Positions 34,114 to 46,264 of a stretch of 64,000 bases of DNA are shown here, piece by piece (position 1 is the stretch's first letter; each line of letters begins with the position of its first letter). This DNA comes from Mesorhizobium sp. AR10 (GTDB lineage Bacteria; Pseudomonadota; Alphaproteobacteria; Rhizobiales; Rhizobiaceae). A program made the translations under genes and the position numbers. Location: the NCBI RefSeq assembly GCF_024746795.1, contig NZ_CP080524.1:4256001-4320000 (forward strand). Reading direction: 5' to 3'. The notes beneath the pieces are model-generated. The model was not told the origin of the DNA. It worked only from the letters and a program-made list of their open reading frames with translations, and did no database searches.

Positions 34114-34719
34114 ATGAGCGGCCTTGCCAATCTGGTGCCGATGGTGATCGAGCAGTCGAGCCGCGGCGAACGCGCCTTCGACATTTTTTCGCGGCTGCTG
34201 CGTGAGCGCATCGTCTTCATCAACGGGCCGATCGACGACGGCATGTCGGCGCTGGTCTGCGCCCAGCTGCTGTCGCTGGAATCGGACAATCCCGACAAGG
34301 AGATCGCGCTCTACATCAACTCGCCCGGCGGCGTGGTGACCAGCGGCTTCGCCATCTACGACACCATGCGCTATATCAGTTGCCCGGTGTCAACCGTGTG
34401 CATGGGCTTTGCCGCCTCGATGGCCTCGTTCCTGCTGATGGCCGGTACGCCGGGACGGCGTATCGCACTGCCCAATGCCAGCATCCTCTTGCATCAGCCG
34501 CTCGGCGGCTTCCAGGGCCAGGCCTCCGACATCCAGCGCCATGCCGAAGGAATTCTTCGAACCAAGCGGCGGATGGCCGATCTTTATGCGCAGCATTGCG
34601 GCCGCACAGCCGAAGAGGTCGAACGCACGCTCGACCGCGACTATTTCATGACTGCCGAGGAAGCCAAGGCATGGGGTATCGTCGACCATGTTTTTGATAC
34701 GCGCAAACAGGCGGCGTGA
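34114..34719 (+). CDS. clpP: ClpP protease subunit (accessory paralogue)
   Basis: This 201-residue member of the ClpP family forms barrel peptidases with ClpA/ClpX. The catalytic triad is present: Ser102 in GFAASMASF, His127 in ILLHQPLGG and Asp176 in [12 protein letters not shown]. The context differs from canonical clpP because no clpX or tig is nearby; it follows an ArsR-SRPBCC pair. Rhizobia carry several clpP copies, and this is likely one of the minor ones. A strong GGAGAG is seven bases upstream of ATG 34114; the frame starts earlier without support. Confidence 0.93.
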   Translation: MSGLANLVPMVIEQSSRGERAFDIFSRLLRERIVFINGPIDDGMSALVCAQLLSLESDNPDKEIALYINSPGGVVTSGFAIYDTMRYISCPVSTVCMGFAASMASFLLMAGTPGRRIALPNASILLHQPLGGFQGQASDIQRHAEGILRTKRRMADLYAQHCGRTAEEVERTLDRDYFMTAEEAKAWGIVDHVFDTRKQAA

Positions 34720-34816
34720 GAACTGAGCCGGCGAATTGAACCCCGGGGCCGGTCGACCCGACGGCAATTTTCACGCGGCCGGACTGGTTTCGCCTGCTTC
34801 GCATCATTATAGTTTG

Positions 34817-35116
34817 ATGATGCCCTACAAGGATTCATGCAAGCATTTGAACCGGCTGATCATCGGCGTTGCCGCATTGGCGATGATCTGCGGCACGGCC
34901 TTCGCCGAAGACAGTTTGGCGCCTGCGCAAAAAGGCGCCCTGCCCGGGGTGACCAGCGACTATCGCATCGCCCAGCCGGCCCCGCAGCCCGAGCCCGACG
35001 ACGCCCTGCCCGCCGGCGAGAACGGCTCGTTCAAGATCGGCGACACCGATGTCCGGATTTCCGGCAGCATCACCATCGATGTCGGTGCCGGGGCGATCAA
35101 GCCTCCCCATCATTGA
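34817..35116 (+). CDS. Small exported hypothetical protein
   Basis: This 99-residue protein starts ATG 34817 (or 34820). A signal peptide (hydrophobic LIIGVAALAMICGTAFA, cleavage after AFA near residue 30) precedes an acidic, Pro-rich mature part with QPAPQPEPDD and a C-terminal FKIGDTDVRISGSITIDVGAG. I do not recognise a domain, but the repeating beta-like ending resembles small rhizobial secreted proteins. A strong intrinsic terminator follows. Confidence 0.7.
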   Translation: MMPYKDSCKHLNRLIIGVAALAMICGTAFAEDSLAPAQKGALPGVTSDYRIAQPAPQPEPDDALPAGENGSFKIGDTDVRISGSITIDVGAGAIKPPHH

Positions 35117-35155
35117 TATCGACGGCCTCTCCAAACTGCAGCCACATAAAATAAC

Positions 35156-35193
35156 AGCCCCGCCGTTGCTTCCGCAAACGGTCGGGGCTTTTT
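35156..35193 (+). terminator. Intrinsic terminator
   Basis: AGCCCCGCCGTT and AACGGTCGGGGCT form a 12-bp stem with one bulge and a 9-nt loop, followed by TTTTT. It closes the small exported protein gene and possibly the clpP transcript. Confidence 0.85.
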
Positions 35194-35811
35194 ATGGATC
35201 TTAAATCCAATCTGACGGTAGTGTTATACCGACTTTGATTTCGGATGCTTCGCGGCATTCAGCCGACGATCCGACTAGCAGTCTCTGATTTTTGTGGGGG
35301 ACGGCAGGTCACGGTTTTTCGGGCGGCGCGAACGCTTTGCCCTGGCACTTATGCCTGCCGCGGCTCCAGCCATATGTGGAGCCTCAATGGACTATCCGGT
35401 GGCGTCATGCTCCGCTCCTGTGTCCGTTGCGACTGTTGTCGTCCGAAGCGCCTATCGCCAATACCTGCGGCGTCTCGCAGGCCGCCTGTGGGCAGCGAGG
35501 CCATCGAAAGACGGCCGGCTTCGTTGACTTTGGGAGTCTGCTCCCCTGACTCGAGCACGTCAACCTTGAATAGCCGATTACCGAAAAAAGTGATCGTGAG
35601 ACAGTTCGTGAGGCCGGGTGGCACACAGATTTTGTCAGGAGCGTGTTCGGTCTTTGTTCTTTCTGCTTGCCCCTTCGCGCGAAAGACGGTTAAACGACTT
35701 TGGTCGAGAATTGTGGCGTCTCTCGACGTGGCGGCGAAATTACCTACATAGGGGATGGTCGGGACAAACCCGCCACTCCAGCAGATTCCAGACCTGAGGC
35801 GGCGACCGGCG
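35194..35811. other. Long intergenic region upstream of uvrA
   Basis: These about 620 bp contain the SOS box of uvrA, but no gene I can support. Short open frames on both strands (for example 35245-35751 plus) lack family features and look like chance. A non-coding RNA or a decayed gene cannot be excluded. Confidence 0.5.
35645..35659 (+). promoter_or_regulatory. LexA (SOS) box upstream of uvrA
   Basis: GTTC-GGTCTTT-GTTC matches the alphaproteobacterial LexA consensus GTTC-N7-GTTC exactly. It is 152 bp upstream of the uvrA start codon. It explains damage induction of the nucleotide-excision system. Confidence 0.75.
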
Positions 35812-38733
<2,922 letters not shown>

Positions 38734-38767
38734 TGGCCGGACCGGTTGGCGCCTGGAGAGCTTTTGA

Positions 38768-39238
38768 ATGACACTCCGAAGAGCGCTTGCCGATGATCTC
38801 CAAACCGTCGTCTCGCTGACCGAAGCCGCTTATGCGCCTTACACCGAGCTGTTCGGCGCACCGCCCATCCCGGTCACCGAGGATTATGCACCGCGCATCG
38901 ATCGGGGCGAGGTGCGGCTGCTGGAAAGCGGCGGCAAGCCGGCCGGACTGCTGGTGCTGGAACGGCACAGAGATCACAGCATGATTTTCAGCGTCGCCGT
39001 GGCGCCTGTCTTTCAGGGCAAGGGTTTTGGCATCGCTCTGCTTAGATTTGCGGACGAACAGACGCGACATTGGTGTCTGCCAGAGGTGCGGCTCTACACC
39101 AACGCCAGGATGGAGCGGAACATCGCGCTTTACGCAGCCTATGGCTTTCACGAAACGGGTCGCCGGCCCAATCCGTACCGGCCGGGATGGACGCTCGTCG
39201 ACATGGCGAAGAGCACCGAGACCAGCGCAATTGCCTGA
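38768..39238 (+). CDS. GNAT family N-acetyltransferase
   Basis: This 156-residue acetyl-CoA-dependent transferase starts MTLRRALADDLQTVVSLTEAAY. Motif A VAVAPVFQGKGFGIALLRFADEQ carries the QGKGFG pyrophosphate loop, and RNIALYAAYGFHETGRR is motif B. The substrate is unknown. It lies 34 bp after uvrA and 27 bp before a DUF72 gene, probably co-transcribed. Confidence 0.92.
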   Translation: MTLRRALADDLQTVVSLTEAAYAPYTELFGAPPIPVTEDYAPRIDRGEVRLLESGGKPAGLLVLERHRDHSMIFSVAVAPVFQGKGFGIALLRFADEQTRHWCLPEVRLYTNARMERNIALYAAYGFHETGRRPNPYRPGWTLVDMAKSTETSAIA

Positions 39239-39265
39239 CCTATTTCAGAATTCGGGAGGACGACA

Positions 39266-40072
39266 ATGAGCAACCAGGGGAAAATCCGCGCCGGCATGGG
39301 TGGCTGGACCTTCGAGCCGTGGGATACGTCGTTCTATCCGGACAAACTCTCCAAGGCCAAGCAGTTGAACTACGCCACCCGGCAGGTGCCGAGCATCGAG
39401 GTCAACGGCACCTATTATTCGAGCTTCAAGGAACCGACCTTCGTCAAATGGGCCAGCGAGGCGCCGGACGGCTTTGTCTATTCACTGAAGGGCAATCGCT
39501 TCGTCACCAACCGTCGTGTGCTCGGAGAGGCCGGCGAGTCGATGGCGCGCTTCCTCGGATCGGGCGTTGCCGCTCTCGGCGAGAAACTGGGGCCGATCCT
39601 GTGGCAATTCGCGCCGACAAAAAAGTTCGATCCCGATGATTTCGAGGCTTTCTTGAAACTGTTGCCGGAGAAACAGGACGGCGTTGCGCTGCGCCACGCG
39701 GTCGAGGTGCGCAACGACAGCTTTGTCGTTCCGGAATTCGCAGCACTTGTGCGCAAATACAAGGTGGCGATCGTCTATGCCGACCATGCCAAGTATCCAG
39801 CGGTTGCCGACATCACCGGCGATTTCATCTATGCGCGGCTGCAGACCGGCAGCGACGACAATCCCGATTGCTACACGCCGAAGGGCCTCGACGAATGGGC
39901 CGCGCGGGTAAAAGTCTGGGCGGAAGGCAAGGTGCCGTCCGACCTGCCGCGCGCCGATCCGGCGACCGACGCGCCGGTCAAACCGCGCGACGTATTCGTC
40001 TACTTCATCACCGAGGGCAAGGTGCGCGCACCGTTCGGCGCCATGGCGCTGATGAAGCGAGTGACGGACTGA
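39266..40072 (+). CDS. DUF72 family protein
   Basis: This 268-residue DUF72 (YecE-like) TIM-barrel protein is of unknown activity. Hallmarks are GMGGWTFEPWDTSFYPDKLSKAKQLNYA near residue 11, EVNGTYYSSFKEPTFVKWA, FVYSLKGNRFVTNRR, GPILWQFAPTKKFD and FVYFITEGKVRAPFGAMAL at the end. No signal or membrane segment is seen. It follows the GNAT gene closely and starts at ATG 39266 with GGGAGGA upstream. Confidence 0.92.
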   Translation: MSNQGKIRAGMGGWTFEPWDTSFYPDKLSKAKQLNYATRQVPSIEVNGTYYSSFKEPTFVKWASEAPDGFVYSLKGNRFVTNRRVLGEAGESMARFLGSGVAALGEKLGPILWQFAPTKKFDPDDFEAFLKLLPEKQDGVALRHAVEVRNDSFVVPEFAALVRKYKVAIVYADHAKYPAVADITGDFIYARLQTGSDDNPDCYTPKGLDEWAARVKVWAEGKVPSDLPRADPATDAPVKPRDVFVYFITEGKVRAPFGAMALMKRVTD

Positions 40073-40184
40073 CGCAGCGGAATCTGGGCTTCTTCACCGC
40101 TATCGTAACCTTATCGATACCTCCTTGCTGCATGAATCCAGTTCGGCCAAGTCGCCGATCTCCGTCGTGAGCAAGGACGTGGGC

Positions 40185-41336
40185 ATGTCGCTCGACTACA
40201 ACTCACTTCTGCTCGCTGTCGGTTTTTCCGCCGCCTGCCTGAGCTTGACGTTGTTCGGCATCTGGCTCACCGCGCGTTCCGAAAAATTTCTGCTGACATG
40301 GGCGGTCAGCGTGTTGCTGGTCGTCGCCGACATCTTCGCCTACAAGGCCTATATCGACACGCCTGGGCGCCTGCTCGGCATCGCTACCTTCGCCTTGCTC
40401 CTGCTTGGTTTCTCGACCATGTTGGGCGCCGCCCACCAGTTTACGACAGGCCGCTCTCCGCTTCCGCGCATCGTTGTCGGCAGCAGCATTTCGCTCGCCG
40501 TGGCGCTGCCGCCGATGGCGCTTGGCTATGACGGGCTCGGCTTCATGCTCGAAAACTCTTTCGCAGCCTTGCTGCTGTTTGCGACAGCTCTCGAATACTG
40601 GAAAGGGCGCAAGGAGTTCCCGGCCCCGATCATCGGCATAGCTGCGCTCTACTCGATCACCGCCATATCCTTCGTCCTATGCGCCCTGGTTCTGGCGCTG
40701 GACGGCAAGCTTGTGCTCGGACATGCGCCAAGCAACTGGGCCGAGGATTTGAGCCTCGTCGTCGTCATCGCCTGCATGACCGGCATCGGCGCGCTTTCGC
40801 TGGCGCTCAATCAGGGGCGTCTGGCGCAACACCACCGCCGGGATGCGCTGACCGATCCGCTGACCGGCCTGCTCAATCGCCGCGCCCTGTTCGATCTGCA
40901 TGGCGGCACGCCGATCAACGCTTTCACGGCGGTGGTCGTGTTCGACCTCGACGGCTTCAAGGCGATCAACGACGAATTCGGCCACGCCACCGGCGATGAG
41001 GTGCTGAAGCTTTTCGCCAAGGACCTGACCGACAATATTCGCCCGGCCGATAACGCCGCGCGCATAGGCGGCGAGGAGTTCGCATTGGTTCTGCAGCGAA
41101 CCTTGCCCGAGAAGGTGGAATTCACCGCTGAGCGGATACGCGCAGCCTTGGCCGCGCGCCGGATCGAAACCGAAACCCGTCCGCTGTCATGCACGGTCAG
41201 CGCCGGATACGCCTTCGGCAGCCAGGAAGGCTTGAGCTTCGACAAGGTGCTCAGCGCTGCAGACAAGGCGCTCTACGCCGCCAAGCGCGGCGGTCGCAAC
41301 CGGGTCTTTGCCTCGACATTCCGGCGAACAGGTTAG
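40185..41336 (+). CDS. Membrane-bound diguanylate cyclase
   Basis: This 383-residue protein starts at ATG 40185 (AAGGAC seven bases upstream; the frame begins at 40125). Residues 1-205 hold about six membrane helices, and the C-terminal GGDEF domain makes the second messenger cyclic di-GMP. The active site is RIGGEEF, within RPADNAARIGGEEFALVLQ. RPAD, ending five residues before GGEEF, is the RxxD inhibitory site for product feedback. No EAL domain is present. The input signal is unknown. Confidence 0.92.
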   Translation: MSLDYNSLLLAVGFSAACLSLTLFGIWLTARSEKFLLTWAVSVLLVVADIFAYKAYIDTPGRLLGIATFALLLLGFSTMLGAAHQFTTGRSPLPRIVVGSSISLAVALPPMALGYDGLGFMLENSFAALLLFATALEYWKGRKEFPAPIIGIAALYSITAISFVLCALVLALDGKLVLGHAPSNWAEDLSLVVVIACMTGIGALSLALNQGRLAQHHRRDALTDPLTGLLNRRALFDLHGGTPINAFTAVVVFDLDGFKAINDEFGHATGDEVLKLFAKDLTDNIRPADNAARIGGEEFALVLQRTLPEKVEFTAERIRAALAARRIETETRPLSCTVSAGYAFGSQEGLSFDKVLSAADKALYAAKRGGRNRVFASTFRRTG

Positions 41337-41409
41337 CCAGGCTCGCCAGCGAGGCCGACTGCGTGTTTCTCCCGCGGTCGTGGACGATTGCAGGGCCCGG
41401 CGACAGGCT

Positions 41410-41586
41410 TCACGCCGCCATGACGATCTCGTTGTAGGCATCGAGATCGACGTAGAAAACCTTGGTGATCTCGCTGATCAGCTCGTCGTGGCCGTAGCCT
41501 TGCGACTTCAGAATATTGATGGCGGTGATGATGTCGACGCGCTCCGTGAGCCGTCGCCTCTGGTAGTCTTCGACAAAACGTTCCAT
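41410..41586 (-). CDS. Small conserved protein, 58 residues
   Basis: This short frame begins at ATG 41586 and ends at TGA 41410. It reads MERFVEDYQRRRLTERVDII, then TAINILKSQGYGHDELISEI and a short TKVFYVDLDAYNEIVMAA-type tail. It has good amphipathic helices, typical codon choice and no membrane segment. I believe similar small proteins occur in other rhizobia, but no function is known. It is convergent with the diguanylate cyclase gene. Confidence 0.7.
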   Translation of the reverse strand: MERFVEDYQRRRLTERVDIITAINILKSQGYGHDELISEITKVFYVDLDAYNEIVMAA

Positions 41587-41826
41587 CGGCTGTCCCCTAG
41601 CCCTGATTGCCCAAACGCGTTGAACAAAAAACAGGTCGCAGGAGGGAAGCTAGGGGTGCTTGCTTGTGTGGAACTTGCCGGTTGAACCCGCGCCTTCCCC
41701 TCGATCCGCGACAAACCAGACTGATACGAAGGCGGCCGACTCACCAAGGCCAAGCAAAGATTAGCACGCAATATTCGCTGGGCTAGTGTTGCGCATGAAC
41801 TGATTTAAGAGAGACCGAAGAACGGG

Positions 41827-42522
41827 TTAGACCGTCAGGAACTTCCGCACATCCGCCCGATCGAGATCTTCGGCCGGGCCAGTATGGACGATGAGGCCAC
41901 GGTCCATGATGTTGACCTCGTCGGCGAGCTCGCGGCAGAAGTCAAGATACTGTTCGACCAAGAGCACGGCGATGCCCGCCTGGTCGCGCAGGTAGCGGAT
42001 GGCGCGGCCGATGTCCTTGATGATCGACGGCTGGATGCCCTCGGTCGGCTCGTCGAGCACCAGCAGCTTCGGCCGCATCACCAGCGCCCTGCCGATGGCA
42101 AGCTGCTGCTGCTGGCCGCCGGAAAGATCACCGCCGCGGCGGCCCAGCATCTGCTTGAGCACCGGAAACAGCTCGAAGACATGGCCGGGAATGTTGCGGT
42201 CGGCGCGCTTCAACGGCGCAAAGCCCGATTCGAGGTTTTCCCGCACCGTGAGCAGCGGAAATATCTCCCTGCCCTGCGGTACGAATGCGATGCCCGACCG
42301 GGCGCGGTCATACGCCGCGCTCCGGTCGAGCGCCTTCCCCTCGAAGGCAACACTTCCGCTCGTCAGCCGGTGGTGGCCGACGATCGATCTCATCAAACTG
42401 GTTTTTCCGACGCCGTTGCGGCCGAGCACGCAGGTGATCTTGCCCGCGCCGGCCTTGAGCGAGACGCCGCGCAGCGCCTGGGCCGCGCCATAGTGGAGTG
42501 TGGCATTGGTCACTTCGAGCAT
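41827..42522 (-). CDS. urtE: Urea ABC transporter ATP-binding protein UrtE
   Basis: This 231-residue LivF-like ATPase starts at ATG 42522 (MLEVTNATLHYGAAQALRGVS). Walker A GRNGVGKTS lies near residue 34, the signature is LSGGQQQQLAIGRAL, and Walker B is LLVLDEPTEGIQP. The ending RADVRKFLTV is typical of UrtE. With UrtD it powers urea import. It is the last gene of the urt operon, after urtD; the extended frame to 42591 would overlap urtD and is unlikely. Confidence 0.93.
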   Translation of the reverse strand: MLEVTNATLHYGAAQALRGVSLKAGAGKITCVLGRNGVGKTSLMRSIVGHHRLTSGSVAFEGKALDRSAAYDRARSGIAFVPQGREIFPLLTVRENLESGFAPLKRADRNIPGHVFELFPVLKQMLGRRGGDLSGGQQQQLAIGRALVMRPKLLVLDEPTEGIQPSIIKDIGRAIRYLRDQAGIAVLLVEQYLDFCRELADEVNIMDRGLIVHTGPAEDLDRADVRKFLTV

Positions 42523-42587
42523 GCTTTTCCCCAACGCCTGAAGAAGGAAAGGTCGAACCGATGGAACGCAACCCGCCAGACCATTGG

Positions 42588-43334
42588 TCACCTCCCGAGA
42601 TAGACTTCGACGACGCGCTCGTCGGCCGACACGAAATCGAGTGTGCCTTCGGAGAGTACCGAGCCCTCATGCAGGCAAGTGACCTTGACGCCGAGCTCGC
42701 GCACGAAATGCATGTCGTGCTCGACGACGATGACCGAGTGGTCGCGCGCGATATCCTTGAGTAGCCGCGCGGTTTCCTCGGTCTCGGCGTCGGTCATGCC
42801 GGCGACCGGCTCGTCGACCAGCAGCAGCTTCGGATCCTGCGCGAGCAGCATGCCGACCTCGAGCCATTGCTTTTGCCCGTGGCTCAGATTGGCAGCGATT
42901 TCGCTACGCTTGTCACCGAGCCGGATGATGCCGAGGATATCGTCTATCTGCCGCGTCTCGGCCGCCGAGCGGCGATGAAACAGCGCCGGGAAGATCGAAC
43001 GCGGGCCCTTCAGCGCCAGCATCAGGTTTTCCTCGATGGTGTGGCTTTCGAAGACGGTCGGTTTCTGGAACTTCCGGCCGATGCCCATCATGGCGATCTC
43101 GGCTTCGTCATGCTTGGTCAGGTCGACCTGGCCGTCGAAGAACACCTCACCCTCGTCAGGACGCGTCTTGCCGGTGACGATGTCCATCATCGTCGTCTTG
43201 CCGGCACCGTTGGGACCGATGATGGCCCGCATCTCGCCCTTGTCGAGAACCAGCGACAGATTGTTGATGGCGCGAAAGCCGTCGAAGGAAACCGAGACGC
43301 CGTCGAGGTAGAGAATGGTGTTGCTCTTCGACAT
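42588..43334 (-). CDS. urtD: Urea ABC transporter ATP-binding protein UrtD
   Basis: This 248-residue LivG-like ATPase has Walker A GPNGAGKTT near residue 41, signature LSHGQKQWLEVGMLL, Walker B LLLVDEPVAGMTDAE and switch VVEHDMHFV. The WLEVGMLLAQDPKLLLVDEPVAGMTD stretch is typical of UrtD. The spacing to urtC is 3 bp. It provides ATP hydrolysis for urea uptake with UrtE. Confidence 0.94.
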   Translation of the reverse strand: MSKSNTILYLDGVSVSFDGFRAINNLSLVLDKGEMRAIIGPNGAGKTTMMDIVTGKTRPDEGEVFFDGQVDLTKHDEAEIAMMGIGRKFQKPTVFESHTIEENLMLALKGPRSIFPALFHRRSAAETRQIDDILGIIRLGDKRSEIAANLSHGQKQWLEVGMLLAQDPKLLLVDEPVAGMTDAETEETARLLKDIARDHSVIVVEHDMHFVRELGVKVTCLHEGSVLSEGTLDFVSADERVVEVYLGR

Positions 43335-43337
43335 CGC

Positions 43338-44570
43338 TCACTCCGCCGGCTGCGGCTCGGGGCTGGATGCGGACCAGTCGCCCGGCGTTCTCGCTGCTGT
43401 GCGAACGGTCTTCGGCGGCGGCGGGACGTCAAGATCGGTGCCGGCTTCCTCGGCAATCGAGGCCGCCCGCAATGCCCTGGCGTTGCCGCGCCAGGAATCC
43501 CACATGCCGATGATACCCTTGGGCAGGAAGAGCGTGACAGCGACAAACAGTCCGCCCAGCGCAAACAGCCAGAACTCCGGCAGCACGCCGGTGAACCAGG
43601 ATTTGCCAGCATTGACCAGAAGCGCGCCGATGATCGGTCCGACGATGGTGCCGCGTCCGCCGACAGCCGCCCAGACCACCACCTCGATCGAATTGGAGGG
43701 CTCGAACTCACCCGGGTTGATGATGCCGACCTGCGGCACATAGAGCGCGCCGGCAATGCCGGCCATCACCGCCGAGACGGTGAAGGCGAACAGTTTGACG
43801 TTCTCGGCCCGCCAGCCGAGGAAGCGCGTGCGGCTTTCGGCGTCGCGCACCGCCATCAGCAGCTTGCCGTATTTGGAGCCGACGATTGCCCAGGTGATGA
43901 AGACGGCGAGCGCAAGCGTGACGGCGCTGGCCGCAAACAGCGCCGAGCGTGTCGCGTCGGCCTGCACGTTGAAGCCAAGAATATCCTTGAAATCGGTCAG
44001 GCCGTTGTTGCCCCCGAAGCCCATGTCGTTGCGAAAAAAGGCAAGCAGCAGCGCATAGGTCATCGCCTGGGTGATGATCGACAGATAGACGCCGGTGACG
44101 CGGCTGCGGAAGGCGAACCAGCCGAAGACGAAGGCGAGCAGGCCGGGCACGGCAAGCACCATGACCGCGGCAAACCAGAAATGGTCGAAACCATACCAGA
44201 ACCACGGCAACTGCTTGTAGTTCAGGAACACCATGAAGTCGGGCAACAGCGGATTGCCGTAAACGCCGCGCGAGCCGATCTGGCGCATCAGATACATCCC
44301 CATCGCATAGCCGCCGAGCGCGAAGAAAGCGCCGTGGCCAAGCGAAAGGATGCCGCAGTAACCCCAGACGAGATCAAGCGCCAAGGCGAGCAGCGCATAG
44401 CAAAGGTACTTGCCGGTCAGCGCGACGATGTAAGACGGCACGTAGAATGCGCTTGTCGGAGGGACCACGAGATTGAGCAACGGCACGATGATCGCGGCCG
44501 CCAAAAGGATGAGAATCGTGATGGCGATGCGGCGGTCGGCGCCGGCGGCAAAGAAGCGTCCGGTGATCAT
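43338..44570 (-). CDS. urtC: Urea ABC transporter permease UrtC
   Basis: This 410-residue LivM-like permease has ten or so hydrophobic segments. Features include LDLVWGYCGILSLGHGAFFALGGYAMGMYLM near residue 65, YLSIITQAMTYALLLAFFRNDMGFGGNNGLTDF, and the EAA-type VRDAESRTRFLGWRAENVK. A polar tail of about 45 residues, PPPPKTVRTAART included, follows. Its ATG overlaps the urtB stop by 4 bp. It starts at 44570, well inside a longer open frame. Confidence 0.94.
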   Translation of the reverse strand: MITGRFFAAGADRRIAITILILLAAAIIVPLLNLVVPPTSAFYVPSYIVALTGKYLCYALLALALDLVWGYCGILSLGHGAFFALGGYAMGMYLMRQIGSRGVYGNPLLPDFMVFLNYKQLPWFWYGFDHFWFAAVMVLAVPGLLAFVFGWFAFRSRVTGVYLSIITQAMTYALLLAFFRNDMGFGGNNGLTDFKDILGFNVQADATRSALFAASAVTLALAVFITWAIVGSKYGKLLMAVRDAESRTRFLGWRAENVKLFAFTVSAVMAGIAGALYVPQVGIINPGEFEPSNSIEVVVWAAVGGRGTIVGPIIGALLVNAGKSWFTGVLPEFWLFALGGLFVAVTLFLPKGIIGMWDSWRGNARALRAASIAEEAGTDLDVPPPPKTVRTAARTPGDWSASSPEPQPAE

Positions 44571-46183
44571 ACTTCCACCGCCCTGCCCTTGAGCGCGAAC
44601 AGGCCGCGCGGGCGTTTCTGGATGAACAGGATGATGAGGACCAGGACGACGATCTTGCCGAGCACCGCGCCGGCATAGGGCTCGAGGAACTTGTTGACGA
44701 TGCCGAGCGAAAAGGCGCCGACCAGCGTGCCCCAGAGGTTGCCGACGCCGCCGAAGACGACGACCATGAAGCTGTCGATGATGTAGCCGCGACCGAGATT
44801 GGGCGAGACGTTGTCGATCTGGCTGAGCGCGACACCGGCTATGCCGGCAATGCCGGACCCCAGCGCAAAGGTCAGCGCATCGACCCATGGCGTCCGGATG
44901 CCCATGGATGCGGCCATGCGGCGGTTGGCGGTGACGGCGCGCATCTGCAAGCCCCAGGGGGTGCGCTTCATCACATAGAGCAGCACCGCGAACACGCCGA
45001 GCGCGAAGACCAGGATCCACAGGCGGTTCCAGGTGATCGCAAGCTGGCCGATGGAGAAGGATCCGGACATCCACGATGGATTGCCGACTTCCTGGTTGGT
45101 CGGTCCGAAGATGGAGCGCACAGTCTGCTGCAGGATGAGCGAGACGCCCCATGTTGCCAGCAGCGTTTCCAGCGGCCGGCCGTAGAGGAAGCGGATCACG
45201 CCGCGTTCGATGATGAGACCGACCAGAGCCGCAACGAGGAACGCCAACGGCAGCGCGATGACCAGCGACCAGTCGAACAGGCCGGGGAAAGAATTGCGGA
45301 TCACTTCCTGCACGACAAAGGTGGTGTAGGCGCCGAGCATGACCATCTCGCCATGCGCCATGTTGATGACGCCCATGACGCCGAAGGTGATGGCGAGGCC
45401 GATCGCGGCGAGCAGCAGCACCGATCCGAGCGAAATTCCGTACCAGATGTTCTGGCCCGCATCCCAGAATGCCAGCGTCGCATTGATGTTGGCCATTGCC
45501 GCCGCCGCCGCGTCCTTGACCGCCCCTTGCGAATTCGCCTCAACCGAAGTGAGCAGGGACAGCGCATCGCGGTCGCCGCGCGCGCCGATCAGAGCGATTG
45601 CCGCCAGCTTGTCGGCCTCAGGCCTGTCGGAGACGAGAATGGACGCCGAGCGGGCCTGTTCGAACAGGGCTTTGACGCTGGCCACGGTTTCACCGGCGAT
45701 GGCGGCGTCGAGCGGCTCGATGTTTGCGGCGTCGGGCGTCTTGAACATGGTGTCGGCGGCAGCAATGCGCACGGCCGGATCCTTGGCACGCAGCGTCAGC
45801 GTGCCAAGCGCATCGCGGATGACGCGGCGCAGCGTGTTGTTGACCTTGATCTTGGTGATGTCGGCCTTGGCGGCGTCGCCGGACTTTTCGCCGCTCAGCG
45901 GGTCAAAGAGCTCGATGCTGTCGCCGCTCTCCTTGCCGACGAAGACCAGGGAATCGGCCTTGCGGACGTAAAGATCGCCTTCGGCAAGAGCCGCAAGCGG
46001 GCGTTCAACCAAGGGGTCGCCGGTGACGGCGAGTTCGCGCACGACAGCCTCGGTTGCCGAGAAATTGCTGGCCGTGGCGAATTTGGCGATGATGGCGCGA
46101 AGATCGGCTTCAGCAGCGTTCGACGGCAACAGCGTCGCCAGCAGGAACAGCAGCACAAGGCCAATCGCGCGGATCAGGTTCAT
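44567..46183 (-). CDS. urtB: Urea ABC transporter permease UrtB
   Basis: This 538-residue protein starts ATG 46183. A signal-like hydrophobic N-terminus (IRAIGLVLLFLLATLLPSNA) is followed by an exported, helical domain to about residue 220 (many Ala, like HEAT repeats). A LivH-like permease then begins YGISLGSVLLLAAIGLAITFGVMGVINMAHGEMVMLGAY. The long extracytoplasmic part is characteristic of UrtB and not of amino-acid permeases. The gap to urtA is 119 bp with a strong stem-loop. Confidence 0.94.
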   Translation of the reverse strand: MNLIRAIGLVLLFLLATLLPSNAAEADLRAIIAKFATASNFSATEAVVRELAVTGDPLVERPLAALAEGDLYVRKADSLVFVGKESGDSIELFDPLSGEKSGDAAKADITKIKVNNTLRRVIRDALGTLTLRAKDPAVRIAAADTMFKTPDAANIEPLDAAIAGETVASVKALFEQARSASILVSDRPEADKLAAIALIGARGDRDALSLLTSVEANSQGAVKDAAAAAMANINATLAFWDAGQNIWYGISLGSVLLLAAIGLAITFGVMGVINMAHGEMVMLGAYTTFVVQEVIRNSFPGLFDWSLVIALPLAFLVAALVGLIIERGVIRFLYGRPLETLLATWGVSLILQQTVRSIFGPTNQEVGNPSWMSGSFSIGQLAITWNRLWILVFALGVFAVLLYVMKRTPWGLQMRAVTANRRMAASMGIRTPWVDALTFALGSGIAGIAGVALSQIDNVSPNLGRGYIIDSFMVVVFGGVGNLWGTLVGAFSLGIVNKFLEPYAGAVLGKIVVLVLIILFIQKRPRGLFALKGRAVEV

Positions 46184-46264
46184 CGGTTTCTGGTAGCTCG
46201 CAGGGATTGAGTTTGCGTCCGGGCGGACTGGAGGATGAGCCCGCCCGGAACGCTTTGCGGTCCT

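Noticed and set aside
35245..35751. 168-codon open frame upstream of uvrA
   Set aside because: No ribosome site, Cys/Arg/Ser-rich composition, no family match, and it contains the SOS box.
42867..44678. 603-codon open frame opposite urtD/urtC
   Set aside because: Low-complexity Glu/His/Arg-rich antisense frame opposite proven transporter genes.
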